From Actinophytocola sp. (lineage in GTDB: Bacteria; Actinomycetota; Actinomycetes; Mycobacteriales; Pseudonocardiaceae), in assembly GCA_009377475.1 (NCBI GenBank), contig WHTY01000001.1, positions 62,001-126,000 of the forward strand: a stretch of DNA of 64,000 nucleotides, given 5' to 3'. Position numbers and translations under genes: made by a program. Position 1 is the stretch's first letter; the number at the start of each line of letters is the position of its first letter. Positions 58,701-64,000 of the stretch are shown here, piece after piece. The notes under the pieces were generated by a model. That model saw only the letters and a list, made by a program, of their open reading frames with translations, made no database searches and was not told where the DNA came from.

Positions 58701-58860
58701 TCTGCGCCAGCTCGACGAACAGCCGATCGGCGTAGCCGCCGATGCGCAGGTCTTCCTCGGAGTTCGCGTCCTCGGTGAACCGGGTCGGCGACGAACGCCA
58801 CGCCTGGACGACGGCGTCGCGCAGCGCGGCGGTCACCCGGCTGAACGGGTCAGTCGTCAC
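55708..58860 (-). CDS. sacsin/Hsp90-like ATPase protein
   Basis: A 1050-residue protein with an N-terminal GHKL/Hsp90-type ATP-binding domain: LFVELAQNAADAATLAGVPG (the N-box), ANTGAPLDAEGVAALASMRA (DxGxG-like) and GRFGVGFAAVLAVS (G2 box). This is the layout of sacsin-type proteins. The remainder is acidic and lacks known enzyme motifs. Low-complexity Gly/Ala stretches occur near residue 82 and residue 985. A 7-residue repeat (PVPDAVF) near residue 265 derives from family-B DNA repeats. Its GTG start overlaps the DUF3027 stop by 11 bases. The function is unknown; a chaperone-like role is only inferred. Confidence 0.8.
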   Translation of the reverse strand: MTTDPFSRVTAALRDAVVQAWRSSPTRFTEDANSEEDLRIGGYADRLFVELAQNAADAATLAGVPGRVRVSVVSGAGAAGAVGAGAVSGPGAGRELRVANTGAPLDAEGVAALASMRASAKRGGVTVGRFGVGFAAVLAVSSEPRVVSRTGGVAFSEARTRSVVAELPELADQLRRREGAVPVLRLPWPPDDVPSKGAAAGASPTDDPPPDGFDTEVRLPLRPDVDVDALLANIAAEIDDILLTLPALARIELPDAAWTRAVSPVPDAVFPVPDAVTIARDGEPVRRWLVRETSGDFTDEHMAALGIEAVPRWTALWALPVDASGAPEPLERDVLHAPTATDERLTLSARLIASVPLEPSRRRVLSGPAVSHVLIAAAESYLDVVRAVAPEHRLNLVPPSGFPASDVDATLRDAITERLRTSAWLPRAGGGELSGAEARVLDVDLPELGTLLGEVLSDVAAPVGPAALRTLAPFGATTLTVANAVDGLAGITRPTTWWHELYDVLTAALDAHAVSADALSGLPVPLIDGRVVTGVRGVLLPEFAAPELLELLAEADVVGLHVAAPDVAHPLLRRLGADVVDAPGLLSASALRAAVERSVPDASAGMDVGPLVRLVLRLVTDAGPDWLGALALPAADGGWRRADELVLPSSPLLDVFAADALGDDAALDVVDKDFAARWPAETLRALGVLDTFAVVSDPEPVEPDHDLPDEQEWWDARAEPPAFVLAVRDLDLVDDDAWPAALRRLAAQRETREAMTVAGGHTAWWLARFALLDGQPPNRWRIPDCQALAGLYDPVPDVGLGRDVLVAAGVRDTLSVADAEGAEDLLDLLADASREPRQGVVLRAHAALAALSPDVAAAVTPPDAVRALDGSVADADTVGALDAPWLLGVVDAATLVAADTVAVAGALADVLDVPLASGRAVGTVVSDGEVVAWSELSAVCVVAELLGIDVPEGGVSLHASLEVRVDGAGAARGAGAAAGGGAGAAAPAVDDGDNAAVVSAPWWVDDDGMLHADDSEYGLARAFAYAADCWDLRRLIEALLADPTATTLLA
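58030..58079. repeat. family-B 21-bp repeats inside the sacsin-like ATPase gene
   Basis: Two and a half 21-bp units with core ACGGCGTCCGGAACGGGG. They keep the frame because 21 bp equals seven codons, and encode PVPDAVFPVPDAV. Outside this gene the same family is intergenic. Confidence 0.88.
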
Positions 58861-59662
58861 CAGCAGCGCTCGCGCTGGCGTGCGATTCGACTTCCAGCAG
58901 CGAATCGTCGTAGATCAGCTCCGCGACGGGCACCGGGGCGCTCTTGTCGATCACGATCTCGGAGTGCGCGCCGCAGCCGTACTCGACGTTCACGACGTGG
59001 CCGTCGGCTGGCGCGATCTCGTTGCCGCAGACGCCGAACGCCGCGCTGAGCGAGCCCGCGAGCAGCAGGTAGAACCCGCAGGTGCCGCAGGGTTCGCGCA
59101 CGCTGCGCGCCATGTCGGAACGGGGACCGAACTCGCCGGAACGCCACCGGGCGGCCGTGTCGAGGCGCCCGGCGCGCGACATCACCCGCTTGCGGCCGAG
59201 ACCGACGTCCAGCGCGACGTCCTCGACGGCGGGGTCGTCGCTTTCCAGGTAGGCGGGGATGAGGCGCTCGTCGTCCGGCTCCGGCGGGAAGACGTCGCCG
59301 ATGCCGAGATCGCCGGGGCGCACGCGCTGCTCCCACGGCACCCAGTCCTTCGCGATCAGCGCGTCGTCGCCGGGGCGCAGCAGCACCTCGCTGACGGTCA
59401 CCGGGAAGTCGTCGCCAGCCGTCGCGACGGTGACCTCCCAGCGCCAACCCCGGTAACCAGGCACGTCGGCGTGAAACAGATGGGTGACGCAGTCCTGGCT
59501 TTCCGTGGTGACGCCGATATGCTCACCGACCACGGAGCCCGGGTCGTAGCCTCGGTCAGCGGCCTCGTCGCGGGCAACCGAGCGCGACAGTTCGACCGCG
59601 TCAACCAGCTCAGGCGCTGGTTGCGGCTGCGCGGTCTCGGTTGCGGTCGACGTCGAGCTCAT
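58850..59662 (-). CDS. DUF3027 domain protein
   Basis: A 270-residue protein resembling actinobacterial DUF3027 proteins. Segments such as GYRGWRWEVTVATAGDDFPV, LPGDDALIA-like RPGDDALIAKDWVPWEQRVR and PCGTCGFYLLLAGSLSAAFG carry CxxC-type cysteines that could bind a metal. No catalytic motif is known to me. ATG 59662 is chosen because the open frame continues far upstream over the antisense of the lipoprotein gene. It overlaps the ATPase gene, suggesting co-expression. Confidence 0.78.
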   Translation of the reverse strand: MSSTSTATETAQPQPAPELVDAVELSRSVARDEAADRGYDPGSVVGEHIGVTTESQDCVTHLFHADVPGYRGWRWEVTVATAGDDFPVTVSEVLLRPGDDALIAKDWVPWEQRVRPGDLGIGDVFPPEPDDERLIPAYLESDDPAVEDVALDVGLGRKRVMSRAGRLDTAARWRSGEFGPRSDMARSVREPCGTCGFYLLLAGSLSAAFGVCGNEIAPADGHVVNVEYGCGAHSEIVIDKSAPVPVAELIYDDSLLEVESHASASAAGDD

Positions 59663-59704
59663 GTTGTCGAGAATAAACGCAGGCTCTGCAGAGAGGCGTG
59701 GCTG

Positions 59705-60553
59705 GTGCGTAGCGGACTCTTCATGATCGGGACCCGGCTCCTTGTGAGCATGCTGCTCGCCGGGGTCGCTCTCGCCGGATGTGGCGCCAGCAGGGAGCCG
59801 GCGACCAGCACGAAATCCAATAGTGAGGCCGGGATAGTTGCGCCGCAACCGCCCGAGCGCTTGCGTGCGCAGGTCCTGGAGACGCTTCCACATGACACAA
59901 ACGCTTTCACACAGGGATATGAGATCGCACACGGCGTCCTGTATGAGAGTACGGGGCGCGTCGGCCAGTCCTGGATACGGGCCGTGGACACCACATCTGG
60001 CGACGAACTGGCGCGGGTCGCGCTGCCGCCGCCGTTCTTCGGCGAGGGCATCACGGTGGTCGAGGATTCACTCTGGCAGGTGACATGGCAGAACGGCGTC
60101 GCCATCCGCCGCGACGCCGACACCCTCGCCGAGCGGGACCGCGTGGAGTACGAGGGCGAGGGCTGGGGCCTCTGCTACCAGGCAGAACAGGAACGCGTGG
60201 TGATGAGCGACGGCTCGGACACACTGACGTTCCGCGACCCAGAGACGTTCGAGGAAATCGGGTCGGTGCGGGTCCGCGCCGCTGGTGAGCGGGTGGACCA
60301 GCTCAACGAGCTGGAGTGCGTCAACGGCACGGTGTACGCGAACGTGTGGCAGACCAACACGATCCTGCGCATCAACGTCGGTGACGGCGCGGTGACCGGG
60401 AAGATCGACGCGTCCGGCCTGCTCAAGCCGTCCGAGCAGGCGAATGCGGACGTCCTCAACGGCATCGCCGCTGTCCCCGGCAGCGAGTACTTCCTCCTCA
60501 CCGGGAAGCTGTGGCCGAACACGTTCCGGGTGCGGTTCGTGCCGCAACAGTGA
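59705..60553 (+). CDS. glutaminyl-peptide cyclotransferase lipoprotein
   Basis: Beta-propeller glutamine cyclotransferase of 282 residues that converts N-terminal glutamine to pyroglutamate, here lipid-anchored outside the membrane. The signal peptide is LLVSMLLAGVALAGC with a lipobox LAGC (Cys about residue 24). The family motif HDTNAFTQGYEIAHGVLYES opens the propeller, followed by GEGITVVEDSLWQVTWQNG and LNELECVNGTVYANVWQTN. GTG 59705 after GAGAGG is preferred; ATG 59723 is possible. It is divergent from DUF3027 across 42 bases. Confidence 0.9.
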   Translation: MRSGLFMIGTRLLVSMLLAGVALAGCGASREPATSTKSNSEAGIVAPQPPERLRAQVLETLPHDTNAFTQGYEIAHGVLYESTGRVGQSWIRAVDTTSGDELARVALPPPFFGEGITVVEDSLWQVTWQNGVAIRRDADTLAERDRVEYEGEGWGLCYQAEQERVVMSDGSDTLTFRDPETFEEIGSVRVRAAGERVDQLNELECVNGTVYANVWQTNTILRINVGDGAVTGKIDASGLLKPSEQANADVLNGIAAVPGSEYFLLTGKLWPNTFRVRFVPQQ

Positions 60554-60606
60554 CGTGCCGCGACCGGTGCACCCGCTGCCAGCTCTGATAGGGCAGGATT
60601 GGAGGG

Positions 60607-62379
60607 GTGATCGGTTCCGGTTCGGAAGACAGGTCCGGTTCGCCGCATTCCGGTGACCGGTCACGTCGCGCTGGCAGGAAGCCGACCAGAAAATGGGTTC
60701 CGGGGCGGGACACGCCACCCCCGCCTCGGGTCGTGCCGGAGCGGCCCGACCCAGGGCGACGGGTGACCGCCGACGAAGCCCACACCGTCGACCTGCGCCG
60801 GAAGCAGGCGCCGCCGCGTCCCCGTGGCGCGGCAGCCGAGCCGGGTGCGCGTGGCTTCGACCGCTACGGCACCGACGGCCATCTGCGCCCGCCTGGCGGG
60901 TGGCGCGCGGAACGGCCGCCGCTCCCCGACGCCGAGCCAACGCCGCCCGAACCGGACCCGCCCACGCCGCCGGGCCAGCGGGTGCCGAAGAAGCTCACCG
61001 TGACCAGGGTCGCGGCGCTGCGAGGCAGGGAGCTGTCCGAACGCGCGGTGGGCGCCTTCCATCGCGTGCACAAGGCGGACGGCGCGGACAAGTCCGGGCT
61101 GACCTCACTCAGCTACTCCCTGATGCTCAACTACGCCAGCGACGCCGCGCTCGCGGTCGCGCTGGCCAACACGCTGTTCTTCTCCGCCGCCAGCGCGGAG
61201 AGCCGGGGCAAGGTCGCGCTGTATCTGCTGGTCACGCTCGCGCCGTTCGCGCTGATCGCGCCGCTGATCGGTCCCGCGCTCGACCGGGTCCAGCGGGGCC
61301 GCAGGCTGGCGATGGCGGCGTCGTCGGCGGGCCAGGCGTTGATGTGCGTGATCATCGCCGTCTACTTCGACACCTGGGCGTTGTATCCGGCCGCGCTGGG
61401 CAAGATGGTGTTCTCGAAGTCGTTCATCGTGCTGAAGTCGGCGGTGACGCCCAGAGTGGTGCCGCCCGAGATCACGCTGTCCAAAACCAACGCGCGACTG
61501 ACGGTCTTCGGGCTGGCGGCCGGCGGCGTCGGCGGGGCGTTCGCGAGCTTGTTCAGCTGGCTGGGTGACTCGCCGGGCGCGCTGGTGTTCGCCGCCGTGA
61601 TCTGCGGTGTCGGCGCGGTGCAGGCGATGCGCATCCCGAGCTGGGTGGAGCGCACCGAAGGCGAGGTGCCCGCGACGCTGCACACCCGCCCGCTGCGGAA
61701 ACGCCCGAAACAGCCCATCGGCCGCAACGTCACGCTCGCGTTGTGGGGCAACGGCACCGTGCGACTGCTGACCGGGTTCCTGATGCTGTTCGCGGCGTTC
61801 GCGGTGAAAGCGGGGGCGGAGGCAACCGGCCAGAGCCCGTTCCTGCAACTGGTCCTGCTGGGTGTCATCGGTGGCGCGGCGGGACTCGGCGGGTTCCTCG
61901 GTAACGCCTTGGGGTCGCGGCTGCATCTCGGCAGACCGGATCAGGTGATCACCGCCGCACTCGGCGCCGCGGTCGCCTCGACGGTGCTCGCCACGATCCT
62001 GCCCGGCGTGCCGACGGCGGCGGTCGTCGGCCTCGTCGGGGCGACGGCCAGCGCCCTCGCCAAGATCAGTCTGGACGCCGTGATCCAGCACGACCTGCCC
62101 GAGCAGTCCCGCGCGTCGGCGTTCGGCCGGTCGGAGACTGTGTTGCAGCTCGCATGGTGCTCCGGCGGCGCGATCGGACTGCTGCTGCCGCCGACATACT
62201 GGATCGGATTCCTCGTCGTGTCGCTGCTGCTCGCGTTCGGCCTGACCCAGACGATGCTCGTGCAGCGTGGCCGGTCGCTGCTGCCGAGCGCGGACGCGCT
62301 ACGGCGGCTCGGGCAGCGGGCACAGGCGGGCGTCCCGCGCCGCACGCGCACGCGGCGCGGTCCCGAGCGGAACAGGTGA
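60607..62379 (+). CDS. MFS-type transporter with long disordered N-terminus
   Basis: A 590-residue protein. About 130 N-terminal residues are Arg/Pro-rich and disordered (KWVPGRDTPPPPRVVPERPD). Then follow about 10-12 membrane helices with MFS-like loops (GPALDRVQRGRRLAMAASSA) and the segment GKMVFSKSFIVLKSAVTPRV. It resembles M. tuberculosis Rv0876c. The transported substrate is unknown. The GTG at 60607 is followed by a gene for a DUF2771 lipoprotein 3 bases after its stop, so the two probably work together. Confidence 0.85.
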   Translation: MIGSGSEDRSGSPHSGDRSRRAGRKPTRKWVPGRDTPPPPRVVPERPDPGRRVTADEAHTVDLRRKQAPPRPRGAAAEPGARGFDRYGTDGHLRPPGGWRAERPPLPDAEPTPPEPDPPTPPGQRVPKKLTVTRVAALRGRELSERAVGAFHRVHKADGADKSGLTSLSYSLMLNYASDAALAVALANTLFFSAASAESRGKVALYLLVTLAPFALIAPLIGPALDRVQRGRRLAMAASSAGQALMCVIIAVYFDTWALYPAALGKMVFSKSFIVLKSAVTPRVVPPEITLSKTNARLTVFGLAAGGVGGAFASLFSWLGDSPGALVFAAVICGVGAVQAMRIPSWVERTEGEVPATLHTRPLRKRPKQPIGRNVTLALWGNGTVRLLTGFLMLFAAFAVKAGAEATGQSPFLQLVLLGVIGGAAGLGGFLGNALGSRLHLGRPDQVITAALGAAVASTVLATILPGVPTAAVVGLVGATASALAKISLDAVIQHDLPEQSRASAFGRSETVLQLAWCSGGAIGLLLPPTYWIGFLVVSLLLAFGLTQTMLVQRGRSLLPSADALRRLGQRAQAGVPRRTRTRRGPERNR

Positions 62380-62381
62380 TC

Positions 62382-62885
62382 ATGTCAGCCAGGAAAACCC
62401 TTGGTGTGCTGCTCGGCGCGTTCGCGCTGCTCACGACGTCGTGCGCCGAGGTGGGGCCGCCCGAGGTGTCGATCTACGCCGACGGCGAACACACCCGCGT
62501 CGCGCCGTTGAAGTACTGCGACGTGCTGATCAAGGAATGCGACGCCACGAAGGACGCGCAGGCCACGCTGCCGATCCGGCCCGGTGAGCCGGTGCAGATC
62601 TCGGTGCCTGCCGAGATCGCCGAGACGCCGTGGCTGGTCAACATCCAGGGCGTCTCGGCGGACGGCGATCCGCTGCCGGTGCGCCAGGAGTTCTTCACCC
62701 CCGGCGAGTCCTACGCCTACACCGCGCGCCCAGCCAACCAAGGCGAGCGGCTGCTCGTCGTCGAGGTGCTGCAGCTCGGCGGGGCCTTCGCGGGCGGCAC
62801 GAACGGCAAGCCGCTCACCGACACCGCGGGCAACCCGCAGTTGCTCGCACGGGGCTGGTGGAGCCTGGAGCTGTCCGCGCGCTAA
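62382..62885 (+). CDS. DUF2771 family lipoprotein
   Basis: A 167-residue exported protein. The N-terminus KTLGVLLGAFALLTTSCAEV is a lipoprotein signal with lipobox TTSC (Cys about residue 21). The mature part contains YCDVLIKECDATKDAQATLP and is beta-rich, with two further Cys that may pair. It resembles DUF2771 proteins next to Rv0876c-type transporters. The ATG at 62382 lies 3 bases after the MFS stop. Function unknown. Confidence 0.82.
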   Translation: MSARKTLGVLLGAFALLTTSCAEVGPPEVSIYADGEHTRVAPLKYCDVLIKECDATKDAQATLPIRPGEPVQISVPAEIAETPWLVNIQGVSADGDPLPVRQEFFTPGESYAYTARPANQGERLLVVEVLQLGGAFAGGTNGKPLTDTAGNPQLLARGWWSLELSAR

Positions 62886-62895
62886 GACGTCCGGG

Positions 62896-63291
62896 CTACG
62901 GGTCGAGGTCGCGGGCGACCGCGCGCAGCACCTCCGCGATGCGCTTGGTGTTCTTGCGGTCCGGGTAGCGGCCCTTGCGCAGCTCTGGCTGCACCCGCAC
63001 CTCAAGCAGCTTGATCATGTCCTCGACCATGCCGTGCAACTGCTCGGCGGGACGTCGACGTGCCTCGGCGACGGACGGCGGCGGGTCCAGCAACCGCACC
63101 GAGAGCGCCTGCGGGCCGCGCCTGCCGTCAGCGACACCGAACTCCAGCCGTTGCCCGGACTTCAGCGCGTCGACGCCCTGCGGCAATGCGGACTTGCGGA
63201 TGTAGACGTCGTCGCCATCATCCTGTGAAACGAACCCGAAGCCCTTCTCCGCGTCGTACCACTTGACCCTGCCGGTCGGCACCGCACTCAC
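62896..63291 (-). CDS. CspB-like cold-shock domain protein
   Basis: About 131 residues: an N-terminal cold-shock domain with both RNA-binding motifs ([20 protein letters not shown] with RNP1, and [11 protein letters not shown] with RNP2) and a helical C-terminal extension ([20 protein letters not shown]). The two-part layout and length match M. tuberculosis CspB (Rv0871), which is longer than ordinary Csp proteins. GTG 63291 or TTG 63294 can start it; both follow GAAGGA closely. RNA chaperone activity is inferred. Confidence 0.88.
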   Translation of the reverse strand: MSAVPTGRVKWYDAEKGFGFVSQDDGDDVYIRKSALPQGVDALKSGQRLEFGVADGRRGPQALSVRLLDPPPSVAEARRRPAEQLHGMVEDMIKLLEVRVQPELRKGRYPDRKNTKRIAEVLRAVARDLDP

Positions 63292-63475
63292 CAATCCTTC
63301 GCTCTCTTGCCCGCCGCGAGGTTCTGTCTCTCACGACTAACGCGCCTCGGTGTCTGTTCACCGACGCGCGTCTGGTTTCAGCCTAGCTGCGTTCGTCACC
63401 CAATGCTCACGGTATTCTCGGTAGTCGCTCGGCACGTCACAGACGTTAGCCTCGCCGTCCCGAGGAAAGGCTCCC

Positions 63476-63685
63476 ATGGCCCAACGACATTTTCCCGTGA
63501 GTCCGTTGCACCTCACGGTGGGCTGCTTCGCCATCGGCATCACCGGCATCCTCGTCGTGCTCGCCCTGTACGCGCTCGGAGAGCACGCCATTCCGGTCTG
63601 GTTGACCATGGGATCGGTCGGTTTCACGTCGCTGGGATTCGCCGCCGGACTCGTGCTGCTGTGGCGGGAGGCCCGTTCGGAATAG
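63476..63685 (+). CDS. small two-helix membrane protein
   Basis: A 69-residue protein with two membrane helices (about residues 11-33, LTVGCFAIGITGILVVLALY, and about 40-62, VWLTMGSVGFTSLGFAAGLV) and a short charged C-terminus (WREARSE). I do not recognise a family. The ATG is preceded by GAGGAAAGG with good spacing, and base composition matches a coding region. It is transcribed divergently from cspB and converges with the DUF742 gene. Confidence 0.65.
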   Translation: MAQRHFPVSPLHLTVGCFAIGITGILVVLALYALGEHAIPVWLTMGSVGFTSLGFAAGLVLLWREARSE

Positions 63686-63723
63686 CGTTCGTGACATTCG
63701 CGGCGTTACAAACGTCTGTTCTG

Positions 63724-64000
63724 CTACAGCTTTTTCAAACCACGCAGTACCCGTTCCATTAACGCGAGATCCGGGCCCGCCGCCGAACCGTTCGTGCGGT
63801 GCACCACGACCAGGTCGTCCTCCACCATCGCGCCGAGCAACGTCTTCGCGACGCCGAGCGGCACCGAAAGCAGCGCCGCGATCTCGGTCACCGAGCGCGG
63901 TTCCTCGCACAGCTCAAGCACCCTGCGGTGCTCGTCGCGGATGGCGGCCTCCGTGCCCGCGACCTGCTCCCGCGCGCTGACCAGCGTCTCGATGGCGAAG
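63724..64000 (-). CDS. DUF742 protein (partial, cut by window edge)
   Basis: The C-terminal 91 residues of a DUF742 protein, a component of the actinobacterial conservon (cvn) systems that act with a roadblock protein and a Ras-like GTPase. Visible sequence: EAAIRDEHRRVLELCEEPRS, VTEIAALLSVPLGVAKTLLG and the C-terminal RVLRGLKKL. A winged-helix-like fold is typical. The start lies beyond base 64000; the rest of the conservon should be further right. Confidence 0.85.
   Translation of the reverse strand, partial: FAIETLVSAREQVAGTEAAIRDEHRRVLELCEEPRSVTEIAALLSVPLGVAKTLLGAMVEDDLVVVHRTNGSAAGPDLALMERVLRGLKKL

Overview
The window is high-GC actinobacterial chromosome, most likely from the order Pseudonocardiales (a relative of Amycolatopsis, Saccharopolyspora or Saccharothrix). 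The evidence is a mycobacterial-type steroid-degradation regulon under KstR, a mycobacterial-type integration host factor, SepH, frequent GTG/TTG starts, and gene neighbourhoods (serC-sepH, DUF2537-TrmH, citA, gltA, cspB) that resemble the Mycobacterium tuberculosis Rv0871-Rv0896 area. The genus cannot be fixed from the sequence alone. No rRNA, tRNA, CRISPR array, IS transposase or prophage was seen.

Positions 0.8-23.1 kb form a sterol catabolic island. On the minus strand, a Kst4D-like flavoprotein (frameshifted) and hsaA-hsaD-hsaC-hsaB handle ring oxidation and cleavage. On the plus strand, kstD-kshA-small Cys protein-kshB-MaoC hydratase carry ring dehydrogenation, 9-alpha-hydroxylation and probably one side-chain hydration. 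After a PYROXD2-like flavoprotein and a HicB-like protein comes chsE1-chsE2-chsH1/H2-ltp2 on the minus strand, which removes the last side-chain carbons. A frameshifted wax ester/triacylglycerol synthase and a FadE34-type dehydrogenase follow, then divergent kstR. Six KstR-type boxes (TNNAACNNGTTNNA-like) sit at the promoters of these units.

Positions 23.1-38.6 kb hold metabolism and regulation: an MntR/DtxR-type regulator, a GNAT protein, an amidohydrolase, an echA-fadD-tetR unit, a phosphopantetheinyl transferase, isochorismate synthase, mIHF, a second FadD, a gamma-glutamylcyclotransferase-like protein, a NatA/NatB-type ABC exporter, citrate synthase, and a TetR divergent from an acyl-CoA dehydrogenase.

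Positions 38.6-64 kb are a conserved housekeeping stretch: a second citrate synthase, pdxH, a serine hydrolase, serC, sepH, a four-gene unit that looks like a type VII secretion substrate cassette, DUF2537, a TrmH-family methyltransferase, a GCS2-type ligase, sodA, marR, DUF2530, a large sacsin/Hsp90-like ATPase, DUF3027, a glutamine cyclotransferase lipoprotein, an MFS transporter, a DUF2771 lipoprotein, cspB, and a DUF742 gene cut by the window edge.

The most unusual layer is a set of short dispersed repeats. Two families of tandem repeats share an almost exact 21-bp period and lie mostly between genes. One family has also entered the sacsin-like ATPase gene as 7-residue repeats. A 48-bp palindrome occurs once between genes and once in frame inside chsE1, with compensatory changes in its inner stem. 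A near-consensus IdeR/DtxR iron box lies between two convergent genes with no annotated gene start to control, but with a minus-strand promoter and hairpin that could define a small iron-regulated RNA.
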